Translations under genes and position numbers: made by a program
Notes under the pieces: model-generated
The model's database searches: none
Told to the model about the DNA's origin: nothing
What the model saw: the letters and a program-made list of their open reading frames with translations, nothing else
From: Pedobacter ureilyticus
GTDB taxonomy: Bacteria > Bacteroidota > Bacteroidia > Sphingobacteriales > Sphingobacteriaceae
NCBI RefSeq assembly: GCF_005925345.1
Contig: NZ_SSHJ01000002.1
Span: 335,405 to 399,404, forward strand
Reading direction: 5' to 3'
Length of the DNA stretch: 64,000 nucleotides
In this document: in pieces, positions 24,562-33,453 of the stretch
How the letters are laid out: every line of letters starts with the position of its first letter
Position numbering within the stretch: position 1 is the stretch's first letter

Positions 24562-25710
24562 TTACACCTTAATAATGATATTTCTTTTGTACATTACCCA
24601 AAGTATTACGTACCAAAAAAGTACAAACGCCACAGCATAAGCCAAAGAAGCATTTAGCGGGTTGGCAAAGTTATTGGCAAATAAGGCTTTGTTCACGTAG
24701 CTTAGTGCACCTACTTTTTCTCCCTCAAAATCAATCTTAATCATGTTTAGCAAACGCGGCATCAGGCCTGATAAAAAGAAAACGGTAATGGCGTTTACCC
24801 CATAAACCACAAAAGGTTTAGTAAAACGATTATATTGGTTCACATCTATCAGCCAATAAGATAAGGCTAAAATAACTGTTGCCAGCCCACCCGTATAAAG
24901 CACATAAGAGCTGGTCCACAATGCTTTGTTGATAGGGAATTGGAGGTCCCAAAGTAAGCCGCCCATAAACATCAATGTGCCAGCCGAAAATAACCAGGCT
25001 ATTTTAGTGGCTGGTTCTATGGTTTTCTTTTTAAGGTAGGTGCCTACCAATACGCCGATTAAGCAAGTTCCAATAGCTGGCAGGGTGCTTAAAATTCCTT
25101 CCGGATCCCAGGTTTTAGCGGCTTTCCATAAATGTGCTTCTGTTAAAATGGTTCTGTCTAGCCAAGCCCCTAAATCAGTTCCTTTTTCTAAATTGGCAGG
25201 TCCAAAACCGGGAACTGGAACAAAATTCATTAATGCCCAATAGCCAAAAAGTAAAATCACGATGGTTTGGAATAATCTTTTATCGCTAAGCTTTAGAAAT
25301 AAAATAGACGAAATTAAGAACACTACCGAAATTCTTTGCAGTACCCCAGGTATCCTTACCGTTTTCAAAGCTTCAATAAAATCGAAGTCACTAAAGTTTC
25401 TTGGGAAAAAGGCTAAAATAAAACCTAGAAAAAAAAGGGTAAATGCTCTTTTTGAAGCTTTTAAAATCGTTTTTCCGTGTGCTCCAATGTCTTCTCGCTT
25501 ACTGCCCATGGCATAGGCAATAGATACGCCAACAATAAACAAAAAGAAAGGAAATACGAGGTCGGTTGGGGTACAGCCATTCCATTCGGCGTGTGCTAAC
25601 GGTGGGTAAATGTGCCCCCAGCTTCCCGGATTGTTTACCAATATCATGGCGGCAACGGTTAGGCCTCTAAAAAAATCTAAAGAAAGGAGGCGTTGTGGTT
25701 TGGTTTCCAT
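24562..25710 (-). CDS. DUF5009 / heparan-alpha-glucosaminide acetyltransferase-like membrane protein
   Basis: A 382-residue integral membrane protein of about ten helices. The N-terminus RLLSLDFFRGLTVAAMILVNNPG and PTDLVFPFFLFIVGVSIA are characteristic of the acyltransferase-like family that includes lysosomal HGSNAT and bacterial NagX. Such proteins are thought to modify amino sugars at the membrane. The gene follows nagB on the same strand (25895-27814), supporting an amino-sugar role, though an apparent terminator lies between them. Transport versus acetyl transfer is not decidable here. Confidence 0.85.
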   Translation of the reverse strand: METKPQRLLSLDFFRGLTVAAMILVNNPGSWGHIYPPLAHAEWNGCTPTDLVFPFFLFIVGVSIAYAMGSKREDIGAHGKTILKASKRAFTLFFLGFILAFFPRNFSDFDFIEALKTVRIPGVLQRISVVFLISSILFLKLSDKRLFQTIVILLFGYWALMNFVPVPGFGPANLEKGTDLGAWLDRTILTEAHLWKAAKTWDPEGILSTLPAIGTCLIGVLVGTYLKKKTIEPATKIAWLFSAGTLMFMGGLLWDLQFPINKALWTSSYVLYTGGLATVILALSYWLIDVNQYNRFTKPFVVYGVNAITVFFLSGLMPRLLNMIKIDFEGEKVGALSYVNKALFANNFANPLNASLAYAVAFVLFWYVILWVMYKRNIIIKV

Positions 25711-25721
25711 TTTCTGTAAAT

Positions 25722-25773
25722 AAAAATATCTTCTATCATTTAGTTTGTTACGCTAAAGATAGAAGATATTTTT
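25722..25773 (-). terminator. 16-bp inverted repeat, probable terminator between nagB and DUF5009
   Basis: Perfect arms AAAAATATCTTCTATC (25722-25737) and its complement (25758-25773) around 20 nt. On the minus strand the hairpin ends in ATATTTTTATTTA, so it can end nagB transcripts, although it lies in the leader of the DUF5009 gene and a TATCTTTA box overlaps its loop. It could instead be an operator. Confidence 0.6.
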
Positions 25774-25781
25774 TCGAATGT

Positions 25782-25886
25782 CGTCATTTCGACGACTTTA
25801 GGAGGAGAAATCTGTTAGGTGGTAGCGTTTAGCTAAGAGATTTAGCTTCGCTTTCTTTCAGTTCTCTCTGTGTTCGAAATGATGAT
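25782..25886. repeat. Interspersed palindrome (GTCATTTCGACGA family)
   Basis: TCGTCATTTCGACGACTTTA...GAGAAATCT at one end and TTCTCTCTGTGTTCGAAATGA at the other form a long imperfect stem between nagB and the DUF5009 gene. The same family is at 43584, 44406 and in the 14934-15589 region. Confidence 0.75.
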
Positions 25887-25894
25887 GAACGGTA

Positions 25895-27814
25895 TTAATA
25901 ATGATACCTCACAAAAGCTTCCATCGCTTCGTAATCAGCTAAACCTAATTCGTCATAAGTTTTGGCCGTTTCGCGATTTCTATCTTCTGCTCGTTGCCAA
26001 AATTCTCTAGGGTCATCACCTGGAAACACAGGAATGTCTTTTTGCGACTGGTGTTTAAAAATAGCTAGTTTTTTACGTTCTACTTCTTTTGGACTTAAAG
26101 GAACGGCCATTTCAATTTCATGTGGTTCAAATTCGTGCCAAGCGCCGCGGTACATCCACAACCAGCAATCTTCTACCCAAGCTTCTGTACCTTTTAAGCG
26201 TCTAAGTGCCTCTACAATGAGGTTAAAACACACAATGTGCGTACCATGAGGATCTTCAAAATCGCCAGCGGCAAACACTTGCTGCGGTTTTACTTTTTGA
26301 AGCAACTCCATGGTTAGCTGTATATCAATTTCAGACACTGGGTTTTTCTTTACCTTGCCAGTTTCATAAAATGGTAATGCCATAAAATGGATGTTTTCAT
26401 CAGGTAAACCTGAAAAACGAGCTCCAGCAATAGCTTCTCCTTTTCTAATTAAACCTTTAACCAGTTTAATCTCTTCAGTATCTACTTGGTTTGGTAATTT
26501 ATTGGCCATAAACTCACGCATCTCTTCGTAAGTTTTTCTCATGTCGGTTTGGTCAATACCCATTTTCTCAGAAAAATCGATATTGAACTCCACAAAACGC
26601 AACACGTCATCGTCCCAAACGGCAGTGTTGCCAGATGTTTGGTAGGCAACGTGTACTTCGTGCCCTTGATCTGCCAAACGAATAAAAGTGCCACCCATCG
26701 AAATCACATCGTCATCAGGGTGCGGAGAAAACACAATGGCTCGTTTCTTCGCAGGGTTTGCTCTTTCTGGGCGCTGGCTATCATCTGCATTAGGCTTGCC
26801 CCCAGGCCAACCGGTAATGGTATGTTGTAATTTGTTAAAGATATCGATGTTGATGTCATAAACAGGCCCTTGCTCTGTAGCTAATTGAGCCATTCCGTTA
26901 TTGTTGTAATCGTCTTCAGTTAACTTCAAGATAGGCTTTTTAAGGTGTTGTGCTAACCAAATTACAGCTTTACGGGTAAGTAAGGGTGTCCAATCGCAAT
27001 CTCTTGCCAACCAAGGCGTGTTAAATCTCGTTAGGTCTAAAGCTGCGTCTTCATCTAAAATGAACTCTACATTGTCAGAAAGTTGCAAGTAGGTTGCTGG
27101 CACTTCACTAGAAATTTCTCCCTCTACAGCTTTTTTAATAATTGCCGCCTTTTTTCTATTCCAAGCCATCAAAATAATTTCTTTGGCTTTAAAAATAGTG
27201 CCTATACCCATGGTAATGGCTTTGGTAGGTACATTAGATTTACCACCAAAATCACGGGCAGCATCTCTACGGGTCAAATCATCTAGGGTTACCAAACGTG
27301 TTCCAGAGTTTGGTGCAGAACCTGGTTCATTAAAACCAATGTGACCAGTACGGCCGATACCTAAAATCTGAATATCCAGTCCGCCAACACTTTCTATTTT
27401 CTTTTCATAATTTAAACAGAAAGCTGGAATTTCTTCAAGACTTAAGGTGCCATCTGGAATGTGCACGTTGTTTTTGTCTATGTCTATATGGTTGAAAAGA
27501 TTTTCATTCATAAAGTGAACATAGCTCTGTACTGAGTTGGGCTGCATAGGATAATACTCATCCAAATTGAAAGTGATTACATTTTTGAAGCTTAAGCCTT
27601 CCTCTTTGTGTAACCTAACCAACTCTGCATAAACTGCAACCGGTGTAGCACCTGTTGCTAAACCTAACACTGCATTTTCGTTGTTTTGTTGTTTTTCTTT
27701 GATTAGCGAAGCGATACGGTGCGCTACATTTAAAGAAGCTTCTTTCGGATTTTTAAAGATACTTACCGGGAGCTTTTCGAACCTCGTTTCTTCTAATAGA
27801 TTTAATCTTGCCAT
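25895..27814 (-). CDS. nagB: Glucosamine-6-phosphate deaminase fused to a PIG-L/LmbE-type domain
   Basis: A 639-residue two-domain protein. Residues about 1-270 are the NagB deaminase: LGLATGATPVAVYAEL (phosphate loop), FNLDEYYPM (catalytic Asp), ILGIGRTGHIGFNEPG and the active-site His segment. It converts glucosamine-6-P to fructose-6-P and ammonia. From about residue 360 a PIG-L deacetylase-like domain begins with the zinc motif FSPHPDDDVISMGG. This fusion is standard in Bacteroidota and may join deacetylation of an N-acetylated sugar to deamination. It lies near anmK and NagX-like genes, consistent with amino-sugar recycling. Confidence 0.93.
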   Translation of the reverse strand: MARLNLLEETRFEKLPVSIFKNPKEASLNVAHRIASLIKEKQQNNENAVLGLATGATPVAVYAELVRLHKEEGLSFKNVITFNLDEYYPMQPNSVQSYVHFMNENLFNHIDIDKNNVHIPDGTLSLEEIPAFCLNYEKKIESVGGLDIQILGIGRTGHIGFNEPGSAPNSGTRLVTLDDLTRRDAARDFGGKSNVPTKAITMGIGTIFKAKEIILMAWNRKKAAIIKKAVEGEISSEVPATYLQLSDNVEFILDEDAALDLTRFNTPWLARDCDWTPLLTRKAVIWLAQHLKKPILKLTEDDYNNNGMAQLATEQGPVYDINIDIFNKLQHTITGWPGGKPNADDSQRPERANPAKKRAIVFSPHPDDDVISMGGTFIRLADQGHEVHVAYQTSGNTAVWDDDVLRFVEFNIDFSEKMGIDQTDMRKTYEEMREFMANKLPNQVDTEEIKLVKGLIRKGEAIAGARFSGLPDENIHFMALPFYETGKVKKNPVSEIDIQLTMELLQKVKPQQVFAAGDFEDPHGTHIVCFNLIVEALRRLKGTEAWVEDCWLWMYRGAWHEFEPHEIEMAVPLSPKEVERKKLAIFKHQSQKDIPVFPGDDPREFWQRAEDRNRETAKTYDELGLADYEAMEAFVRYHY

Positions 27815-28068
27815 TAATCTTTGGTTTTTTATTGAACGGAGCAGTAAATATAGTATAGATTAAACAGAAAAAAAATAGGACAGTTTTTGAGCAAAGCTTG
27901 TTTTGGTCTAAAAAGTGGCTTTAAAAAGCTCCTGCCGTACTTTTTACTTTTTAAAAAAATTAAAAAACTTTTTCGGCTTCTTTTTTTTAGCCCCTAGCTA
28001 GGTAAAATGCAGAAGTAAATAGCAACTTATCCGAAACAACTTGTACCTTTCGTGGTTCAAAAATTGTG

Positions 28069-29271
28069 ATGATGAAAAATCAAATCGAAAAGCTATACGA
28101 AAAGTCTATAAAGAAAGAAAAGCTGATTATTGGCTTAATGTCTGGAACCTCTATGGACGGATTAGACATTGCGCTGAGTTCTTTTAGCGGTAGCGGAGCC
28201 GATACGCAAATAAAACTGCTGAAATTTAAAACGGCAGACTACACCGATATTTTTAGACAGCAAGTGAAAGCTATTTTTTCTAAAAGAGAGGTTGATTTAG
28301 AAATGGTTTGCTTGATGAACGAGCAGGTGGCGCTTACTCACGCAAAGCTGATTAATGAAGCCATTGTAGAGTGGGGCTACCGAAACGAGGACATTGATTT
28401 TATTGCCAGCCATGGACAAACCATTTACCATGCGCCAAAATCACTACACCAACGGGACGAGCTGCCAAATGGTACCTTACAAATTGGCGATGGCGATCAT
28501 ATTGCGGTAAATACAGGCATCATTACCCTAAGCGATTTTAGGCAAAAGCATATTGCTGCTGGTGGCGAAGGCGCCCCTTTGGCCGTATATGGCGATTACC
28601 TCATTTTTTCTAAACAGGGCGAAGATAGGATCATGTTAAATATTGGCGGTATTGCCAATTACACTTATTTGCCCGGCAATTTAGATGCGGCTAAGGTTTT
28701 TTCAACCGATGTTGGGCCAGGCAATACTTTGATGGATCAGTACGTACAAAAGCATTTTGAAGGTTTATACTACGATAAAGATGCCGCTATTAGTCAATCG
28801 GGTAACGTGAATGAAAAACTTTTACAACAGTTATTGACGAACGATTTTTTTGCTGCAGATTTTCCCAAAACTACTGGGCCAGAACTTTTCAGCATCGATT
28901 ATTTAGTAAATGCGCAAAAAATTTCCGGTACGGATGGTTTATCCAAAGAAGACGTAATGGCTACATTGTGTCATTTTTCGGCAAAAGGAATTGTAGCAGC
29001 TATTGAACGAGCATTAGGCCAATTAAATAAGCCTGTGTTATACCTAAGTGGTGGCGGTATGCACAACCCCTTGTTGTTTTCGCTTTTGAAGGCTGCATTG
29101 CCCCAAGTAAGCTTTAAAACCACCGCAGATTTAGAGATTAATCCCGATGCTAAGGAAGCTGTTTTATTCGCATTATTAGCTAATGAAACCATTTGCGGCA
29201 GCCAAATTTACTTTGGTGGCAGAGAAGGTGTGCCATCTGTTAGTATGGGCAAGGTTAGTTTGCCTCATTAA
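28069..29271 (+). CDS. anmK: Anhydro-N-acetylmuramic acid kinase
   Basis: Opens and phosphorylates 1,6-anhydro-MurNAc released from peptidoglycan, giving MurNAc-6-P. The ATP-binding GLMSGTSMDGLDIAL is at the N-terminus. FIASHGQTIYH, GDGDHIAVNTGI, the catalytic-region DFRQKHIAAGGEGAPL, LNIGGIANYTYL and STDVGPGNTLMDQ follow as expected. The start is one of two adjacent ATGs (28069/28072); a GTG precedes at 28066. It is divergent from nagB with about 250 bp between. The nearby DeoR gene converges on it and may regulate this locus. Confidence 0.94.
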   Translation: MMKNQIEKLYEKSIKKEKLIIGLMSGTSMDGLDIALSSFSGSGADTQIKLLKFKTADYTDIFRQQVKAIFSKREVDLEMVCLMNEQVALTHAKLINEAIVEWGYRNEDIDFIASHGQTIYHAPKSLHQRDELPNGTLQIGDGDHIAVNTGIITLSDFRQKHIAAGGEGAPLAVYGDYLIFSKQGEDRIMLNIGGIANYTYLPGNLDAAKVFSTDVGPGNTLMDQYVQKHFEGLYYDKDAAISQSGNVNEKLLQQLLTNDFFAADFPKTTGPELFSIDYLVNAQKISGTDGLSKEDVMATLCHFSAKGIVAAIERALGQLNKPVLYLSGGGMHNPLLFSLLKAALPQVSFKTTADLEINPDAKEAVLFALLANETICGSQIYFGGREGVPSVSMGKVSLPH

Positions 29272-29337
29272 ATCATAAGGTGAAAAAGAACGAACCAGTA
29301 GCTCGCTCCGTTTCTCTTTAGTAAAGATGCATTTGAT

Positions 29338-30084
29338 TTAAATAATTTGCAGCCCATTGGTATGGTAGGCATTTAATGCTTCATCATCTTCATTGAGCTC
29401 GGTAATTAAATAACTGATATTTTCTAGTCCAGCTACTTTTAGTCTTAATGTAATTCCAAGCTTTTCGGAAATACATAGCACAGCAGTTTTCTTAGAAGAA
29501 GCAATCATGGCCTTCTTTAATTGGTTGATTTCCCAGTCGGTATCTGTAACGCCATCTGTTGGATGTAAAGCGCTCGTCCCCATTAAGCATAAGTCGGCTC
29601 TAATATCTGCTAGCTGGCTAATTACATGGCCCCCATAACTAATTTGCGAGTTTTTAGAGAATAGCCCTCCTATAAGGATAACTTCGATTTTTTCGTATTT
29701 CGCTAACTCTACAGCAACTAATGGACTAATGGTAATAAATGTAGCGTGAAGATGTTGGGGTAATTGCTTAGCCAATTCGATAACGGTAGTTCCGCCACCA
29801 GTTAAAACCACCATGCCGTCTTTAATCAATGACGAAGTCTTTTTGGCGATGCTAATTTTAGCGTCTTTGGCATAAACCTTACTATCATCAAAAGAAGATT
29901 GGTAAGACTTAGAAAGTGCCCCACCGTGTACTTTATTTAGCAAATTATCATCAGCTAATTCTTGTAAATCCCTTCTGATGGTATCTTCCGATACGTTTAA
30001 TAATTCGACCAAATCGGAACTTAACACCCTGTTGTGTAAGTTAATTTGGCGCATGATCATATTATGGCGTTCTTTTTTAAGCAT
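29338..30084 (-). CDS. DeoR/GlpR-type transcriptional regulator
   Basis: A 248-residue repressor. The N-terminal DeoR helix-turn-helix includes LSSDLVELLNVSEDTIRRDLQEL and the usual VHGGAL turn at its end. Residues about 75-230 are the sugar-phosphate sensing domain (ISIAKKTSSLIKDGMVVLTGGGTT, then LMGTSALHPTDGVTD). Such proteins respond to phosphorylated sugars. It lies between anmK (convergent) and the SusC operon (divergent, 269 bp), so either amino-sugar genes or the SusCD transporter may be its target. The target is an inference. Confidence 0.9.
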   Translation of the reverse strand: MLKKERHNMIMRQINLHNRVLSSDLVELLNVSEDTIRRDLQELADDNLLNKVHGGALSKSYQSSFDDSKVYAKDAKISIAKKTSSLIKDGMVVLTGGGTTVIELAKQLPQHLHATFITISPLVAVELAKYEKIEVILIGGLFSKNSQISYGGHVISQLADIRADLCLMGTSALHPTDGVTDTDWEINQLKKAMIASSKKTAVLCISEKLGITLRLKVAGLENISYLITELNEDDEALNAYHTNGLQII

Positions 30085-30353
30085 TTAATTGAGCATAGAG
30101 TTGGAGTCCTAAGGTAGTAAAAAATATTTTTTATACGGGAGAATGATTTAAATTAGAGAATAAGTTTGCGGATTTTTGCGGTGTTGTTTTGGTATTTTAT
30201 TGATTTTTGTTAATTTTTTGTTAAAATTTCTTTTTTTAACGAAAAACATTTGTGATATTTACTTAGGATTTGATGGAAATGCGTTAATGTGCGTTTTTGA
30301 TGAAAGACTAAAATCAACTAAACAAATTAATTACTATTAACCAACAAGAGTTT

Positions 30354-33300
30354 ATGAAAAAAAAATTACTCATGCTGTTCTTGGGAGCTTTTCTTTTAGC
30401 AGTTCAGGTAATGGCGCAACAGGTTACTGTTACGGGTAAGGTCACTTCTTCTGAAGACGGCCAGCCAATACCAGGTGCAACAGTTAAGGTAAAAGGGACT
30501 TCTGTGGCAACACAGGCTAACACCAGCGGTGTTTACTCTATTAAGGTAAACAAAGGAGATGTGCTACAGTTCGCCTATTTAGGAATGGTAACTAAGGAGC
30601 AGGCGGTAGGAACCGCTGCTACGATTAACATTACATTAAGCCCGGATACTAAGGCGCTTAATGAGGTTGTGGTTACCGCTTTTGGTATAGAAAGATCGAA
30701 GCGCTCGTTGGGTTATGATTCTCAGACAGTAAAAGGAGAGGAAATCGCTTCGACTCAGCGCGATAACTTTATTAATGCTCTACAAGGGAGGGTTGCTGGT
30801 GTTACGGTAACACCAACTAACGGTGTTCCTGGTGCTTCATCTCAAATTATCATTCGTGGCGCCGTTTCTTTAGATGGAGATAATCAGCCGCTTTTTGTAG
30901 TTGATGGAGTTCCTATTTCTAACAATACCTTTAGTGAGTATAATTTGGTTGGGCAGGGGACTTATAACAGAACAAACGATTATGGGAACCGTGGTATGGA
31001 TATTAATCCAGAGGAAATCGAGTCGGTTACCGTTCTCAAAGGGCCTGAAGCGTCAGCTTTATATGGTACTTTAGGTGCATCTGGTGCTGTAGTCATTACT
31101 ACAAAAAGGGCTAAAGCTGGTAAAGCGACAGTTTCTTACAACAACTCTTTCAGAGCAGAAACACCATATCGTTTTCCCGATGTGCAAACAGTGTTTGGCG
31201 GTGGAGCAGGAGGTATCTTTGATGAAGAGGTTCGCACAAGAACTTTCTTTGGAGGGCGTATCCCGGAAAATCGAACACGTTTTGATAACTTAGACGCCTT
31301 TTACCAAACTGGGTTTACGCAGAGGCATAGCGCTTCAATTGAGGGTGGAACTGAAGCGATCTCATTAAGAACTTCGGTGCAATACACCGATCAAGAAGGA
31401 GCTATACCCGGAACAGCATTTAACAGTTTGAATTTTAGGGTTACCGGTAACGCTAAAATTAGTGATAAGATTAGCGCAAATGCTTCGGTAAATTACATTA
31501 ACAATAGAACAGACAAGACTTACAAAGGGGCAGGCAGCCCTATGATAAGCGTACTCACTTGGCCACATGTAGATGATATCAGAAATAGATACACAGCAAC
31601 TGGAGAAAGGAGAACGATTACTGGCTCGTATAGTGCGGAATTAGATAACCCGATTTGGGGGATGGAGAATAATCCAAATTACGATATGACCAACCGTGTT
31701 ATGGCAAATTTTGGTATGACATATAAGCCTACTAACTGGTTGGATATTAGAGGTACTGCTGGTACAGATGTTTATTCTTTCAGAGGTGCGAGCGGCTATC
31801 ATCCGGAGTCGTATAATGCCAACGTTTCAGGTACAAGCTCAGTGGGAGGAGGTATAAATACCTTCAATAATAACGTTCGTTTATTGACTGCAAATTTGGT
31901 AGCTACAGCAAAGCAAACATACGGCAAGTTTAAACCAGTGTTGAGGTTGGGATATGATATTAATGATACCAGAAGCGAAACTACTTCACAATTTGGAGCG
32001 AGATTTTTAGAAACTAATTTTTTCAGTTTAAATAATACAGATCCCTCTACACAAAGAGTAGCTTACGCTGATGTTCGTACGCGTAAAATGGGTGCATTTG
32101 GACAAGCCGAACTTGGTTACGCCGACTTGTTATACTTGACATTTACTGGACGTATGGATTTCTCTTCAACTTTACCAATAGCTAATTATAACTTCTTTTA
32201 TCCAGCTGCATCTTTAAGTTTTGTGTTTTCAGACTTAGAGCCTGTTAAGAAGGTGGATTGGTTGTCTCAAGGTAAATTGCGGGCTTCTTGGGGACAGTCT
32301 GGTAAAGATGCTCGTACGGCATATATTACAAAAACCCCAATGACTGCTCAGACCACTACTGGAGGAGGTTTCGCGGTTGGCGTAACGCTGGGTAATCCTG
32401 ATTTAAAAGCTGAATTTACTACATCTAAAGAGGTTGGTATTGACCTTGGATTTTTTAAAGACCGCTTAACAGCCAACTTTACCTATTACAATGTAACTAG
32501 CGATGGACAAATTACAGCGCCACGTTTAAGCTATGCGACGGGCGGTATTTTGATGTATATTAATAGTGGATTGGTGTCAAACAATGGTATAGAGCTTGTG
32601 CTTAGAGGTACTCCAATAAAAAAGGAAAATTTTTCTTGGACTATTGGTACGAATATAACACAGGTTAAAGGGCGTATTAAACAACTACCGGGTGAGCAAG
32701 AGACTTTTTATGTGTCTGATTCTTGGTTGTTCGGTAATGTTAGAAGACAGTATTTGAAAGGATCTTCCGTTTCCGCTATCTCTAGTATGGAAGTCTTGAG
32801 GAACAACGCAGGTGAAATTTTGATTAATCCAGCTAATGGAATGCCTATTATTGCTTCAGATTGGACTCAGATAGGAGATTCGGCACCTGATTTTGGTATT
32901 GGTTTAACCAATAACTTCACTTATAAAAACTTTGATTTATCATTCTTGTTTGATATCAGAAAAGGCGGCGATGTCTATAACGCTACAGAACTATACCTTT
33001 ATCAAAGGGGAATGTCTACACGATCTTTAGATCGTGAAGTTCCTAGGGTAATTAAGGGTGTACTAAGAGACGGCTTGGAGAATACTTCAAACCCTACAGC
33101 AAATAATATTGTTGTAATACCTTCTATTTCAACATCTTACTACTCTAGTTTTTATAATACGAGCGATTTCATTGAGAAAGATATCAACTGGATTCGTTTA
33201 AAGGATATAACTTTAAGCTACAAGTTGCCAAAATCGTTTCTTGCTCGCACTAAAATTATTCGTAACGCAAGCGTTTTCTTTACTGGAACAGATCTATGGT

Positions 33301-33440
33301 TGTTAACAAACTATAAAGGGGTAGATCCATCTGTAAATGGTTTGAGCGCTGCTTCTGGTGGTACAGGTGGTACGGGTATAGATTTCGGATCTTACGGCTT
33401 GCCTAGAGGATATAATTTTGGAATAAGAGTTGGTTTTTAA
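30354..33440 (+). CDS. SusC/RagA-type TonB-dependent outer-membrane transporter
   Basis: A 1028-residue outer-membrane receptor that works with a SusD lipoprotein to import large nutrients. Signal peptide MKKKLLMLFLGAFLLAVQVMAQ; carboxypeptidase-like N-terminal domain (VTVTGKVTSSEDGQPIPGATVKVKG); TonB-box region EVVVTAFG; plug domain with ALQGRVAGV and the SusC signature IIIRGAVSLDGDNQPLFVVDG; then the 22-strand barrel ending in YNFGIRVGF. No N-terminal FecR-sensing extension is present. It heads a susC-susD-DUF4397 operon. Substrate cannot be told from sequence, and no polysaccharide-degrading enzyme is adjacent. Confidence 0.94.
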   Translation: MKKKLLMLFLGAFLLAVQVMAQQVTVTGKVTSSEDGQPIPGATVKVKGTSVATQANTSGVYSIKVNKGDVLQFAYLGMVTKEQAVGTAATINITLSPDTKALNEVVVTAFGIERSKRSLGYDSQTVKGEEIASTQRDNFINALQGRVAGVTVTPTNGVPGASSQIIIRGAVSLDGDNQPLFVVDGVPISNNTFSEYNLVGQGTYNRTNDYGNRGMDINPEEIESVTVLKGPEASALYGTLGASGAVVITTKRAKAGKATVSYNNSFRAETPYRFPDVQTVFGGGAGGIFDEEVRTRTFFGGRIPENRTRFDNLDAFYQTGFTQRHSASIEGGTEAISLRTSVQYTDQEGAIPGTAFNSLNFRVTGNAKISDKISANASVNYINNRTDKTYKGAGSPMISVLTWPHVDDIRNRYTATGERRTITGSYSAELDNPIWGMENNPNYDMTNRVMANFGMTYKPTNWLDIRGTAGTDVYSFRGASGYHPESYNANVSGTSSVGGGINTFNNNVRLLTANLVATAKQTYGKFKPVLRLGYDINDTRSETTSQFGARFLETNFFSLNNTDPSTQRVAYADVRTRKMGAFGQAELGYADLLYLTFTGRMDFSSTLPIANYNFFYPAASLSFVFSDLEPVKKVDWLSQGKLRASWGQSGKDARTAYITKTPMTAQTTTGGGFAVGVTLGNPDLKAEFTTSKEVGIDLGFFKDRLTANFTYYNVTSDGQITAPRLSYATGGILMYINSGLVSNNGIELVLRGTPIKKENFSWTIGTNITQVKGRIKQLPGEQETFYVSDSWLFGNVRRQYLKGSSVSAISSMEVLRNNAGEILINPANGMPIIASDWTQIGDSAPDFGIGLTNNFTYKNFDLSFLFDIRKGGDVYNATELYLYQRGMSTRSLDREVPRVIKGVLRDGLENTSNPTANNIVVIPSISTSYYSSFYNTSDFIEKDINWIRLKDITLSYKLPKSFLARTKIIRNASVFFTGTDLWLLTNYKGVDPSVNGLSAASGGTGGTGIDFGSYGLPRGYNFGIRVGF

Positions 33441-33453
33441 TTCAATTATTAGA

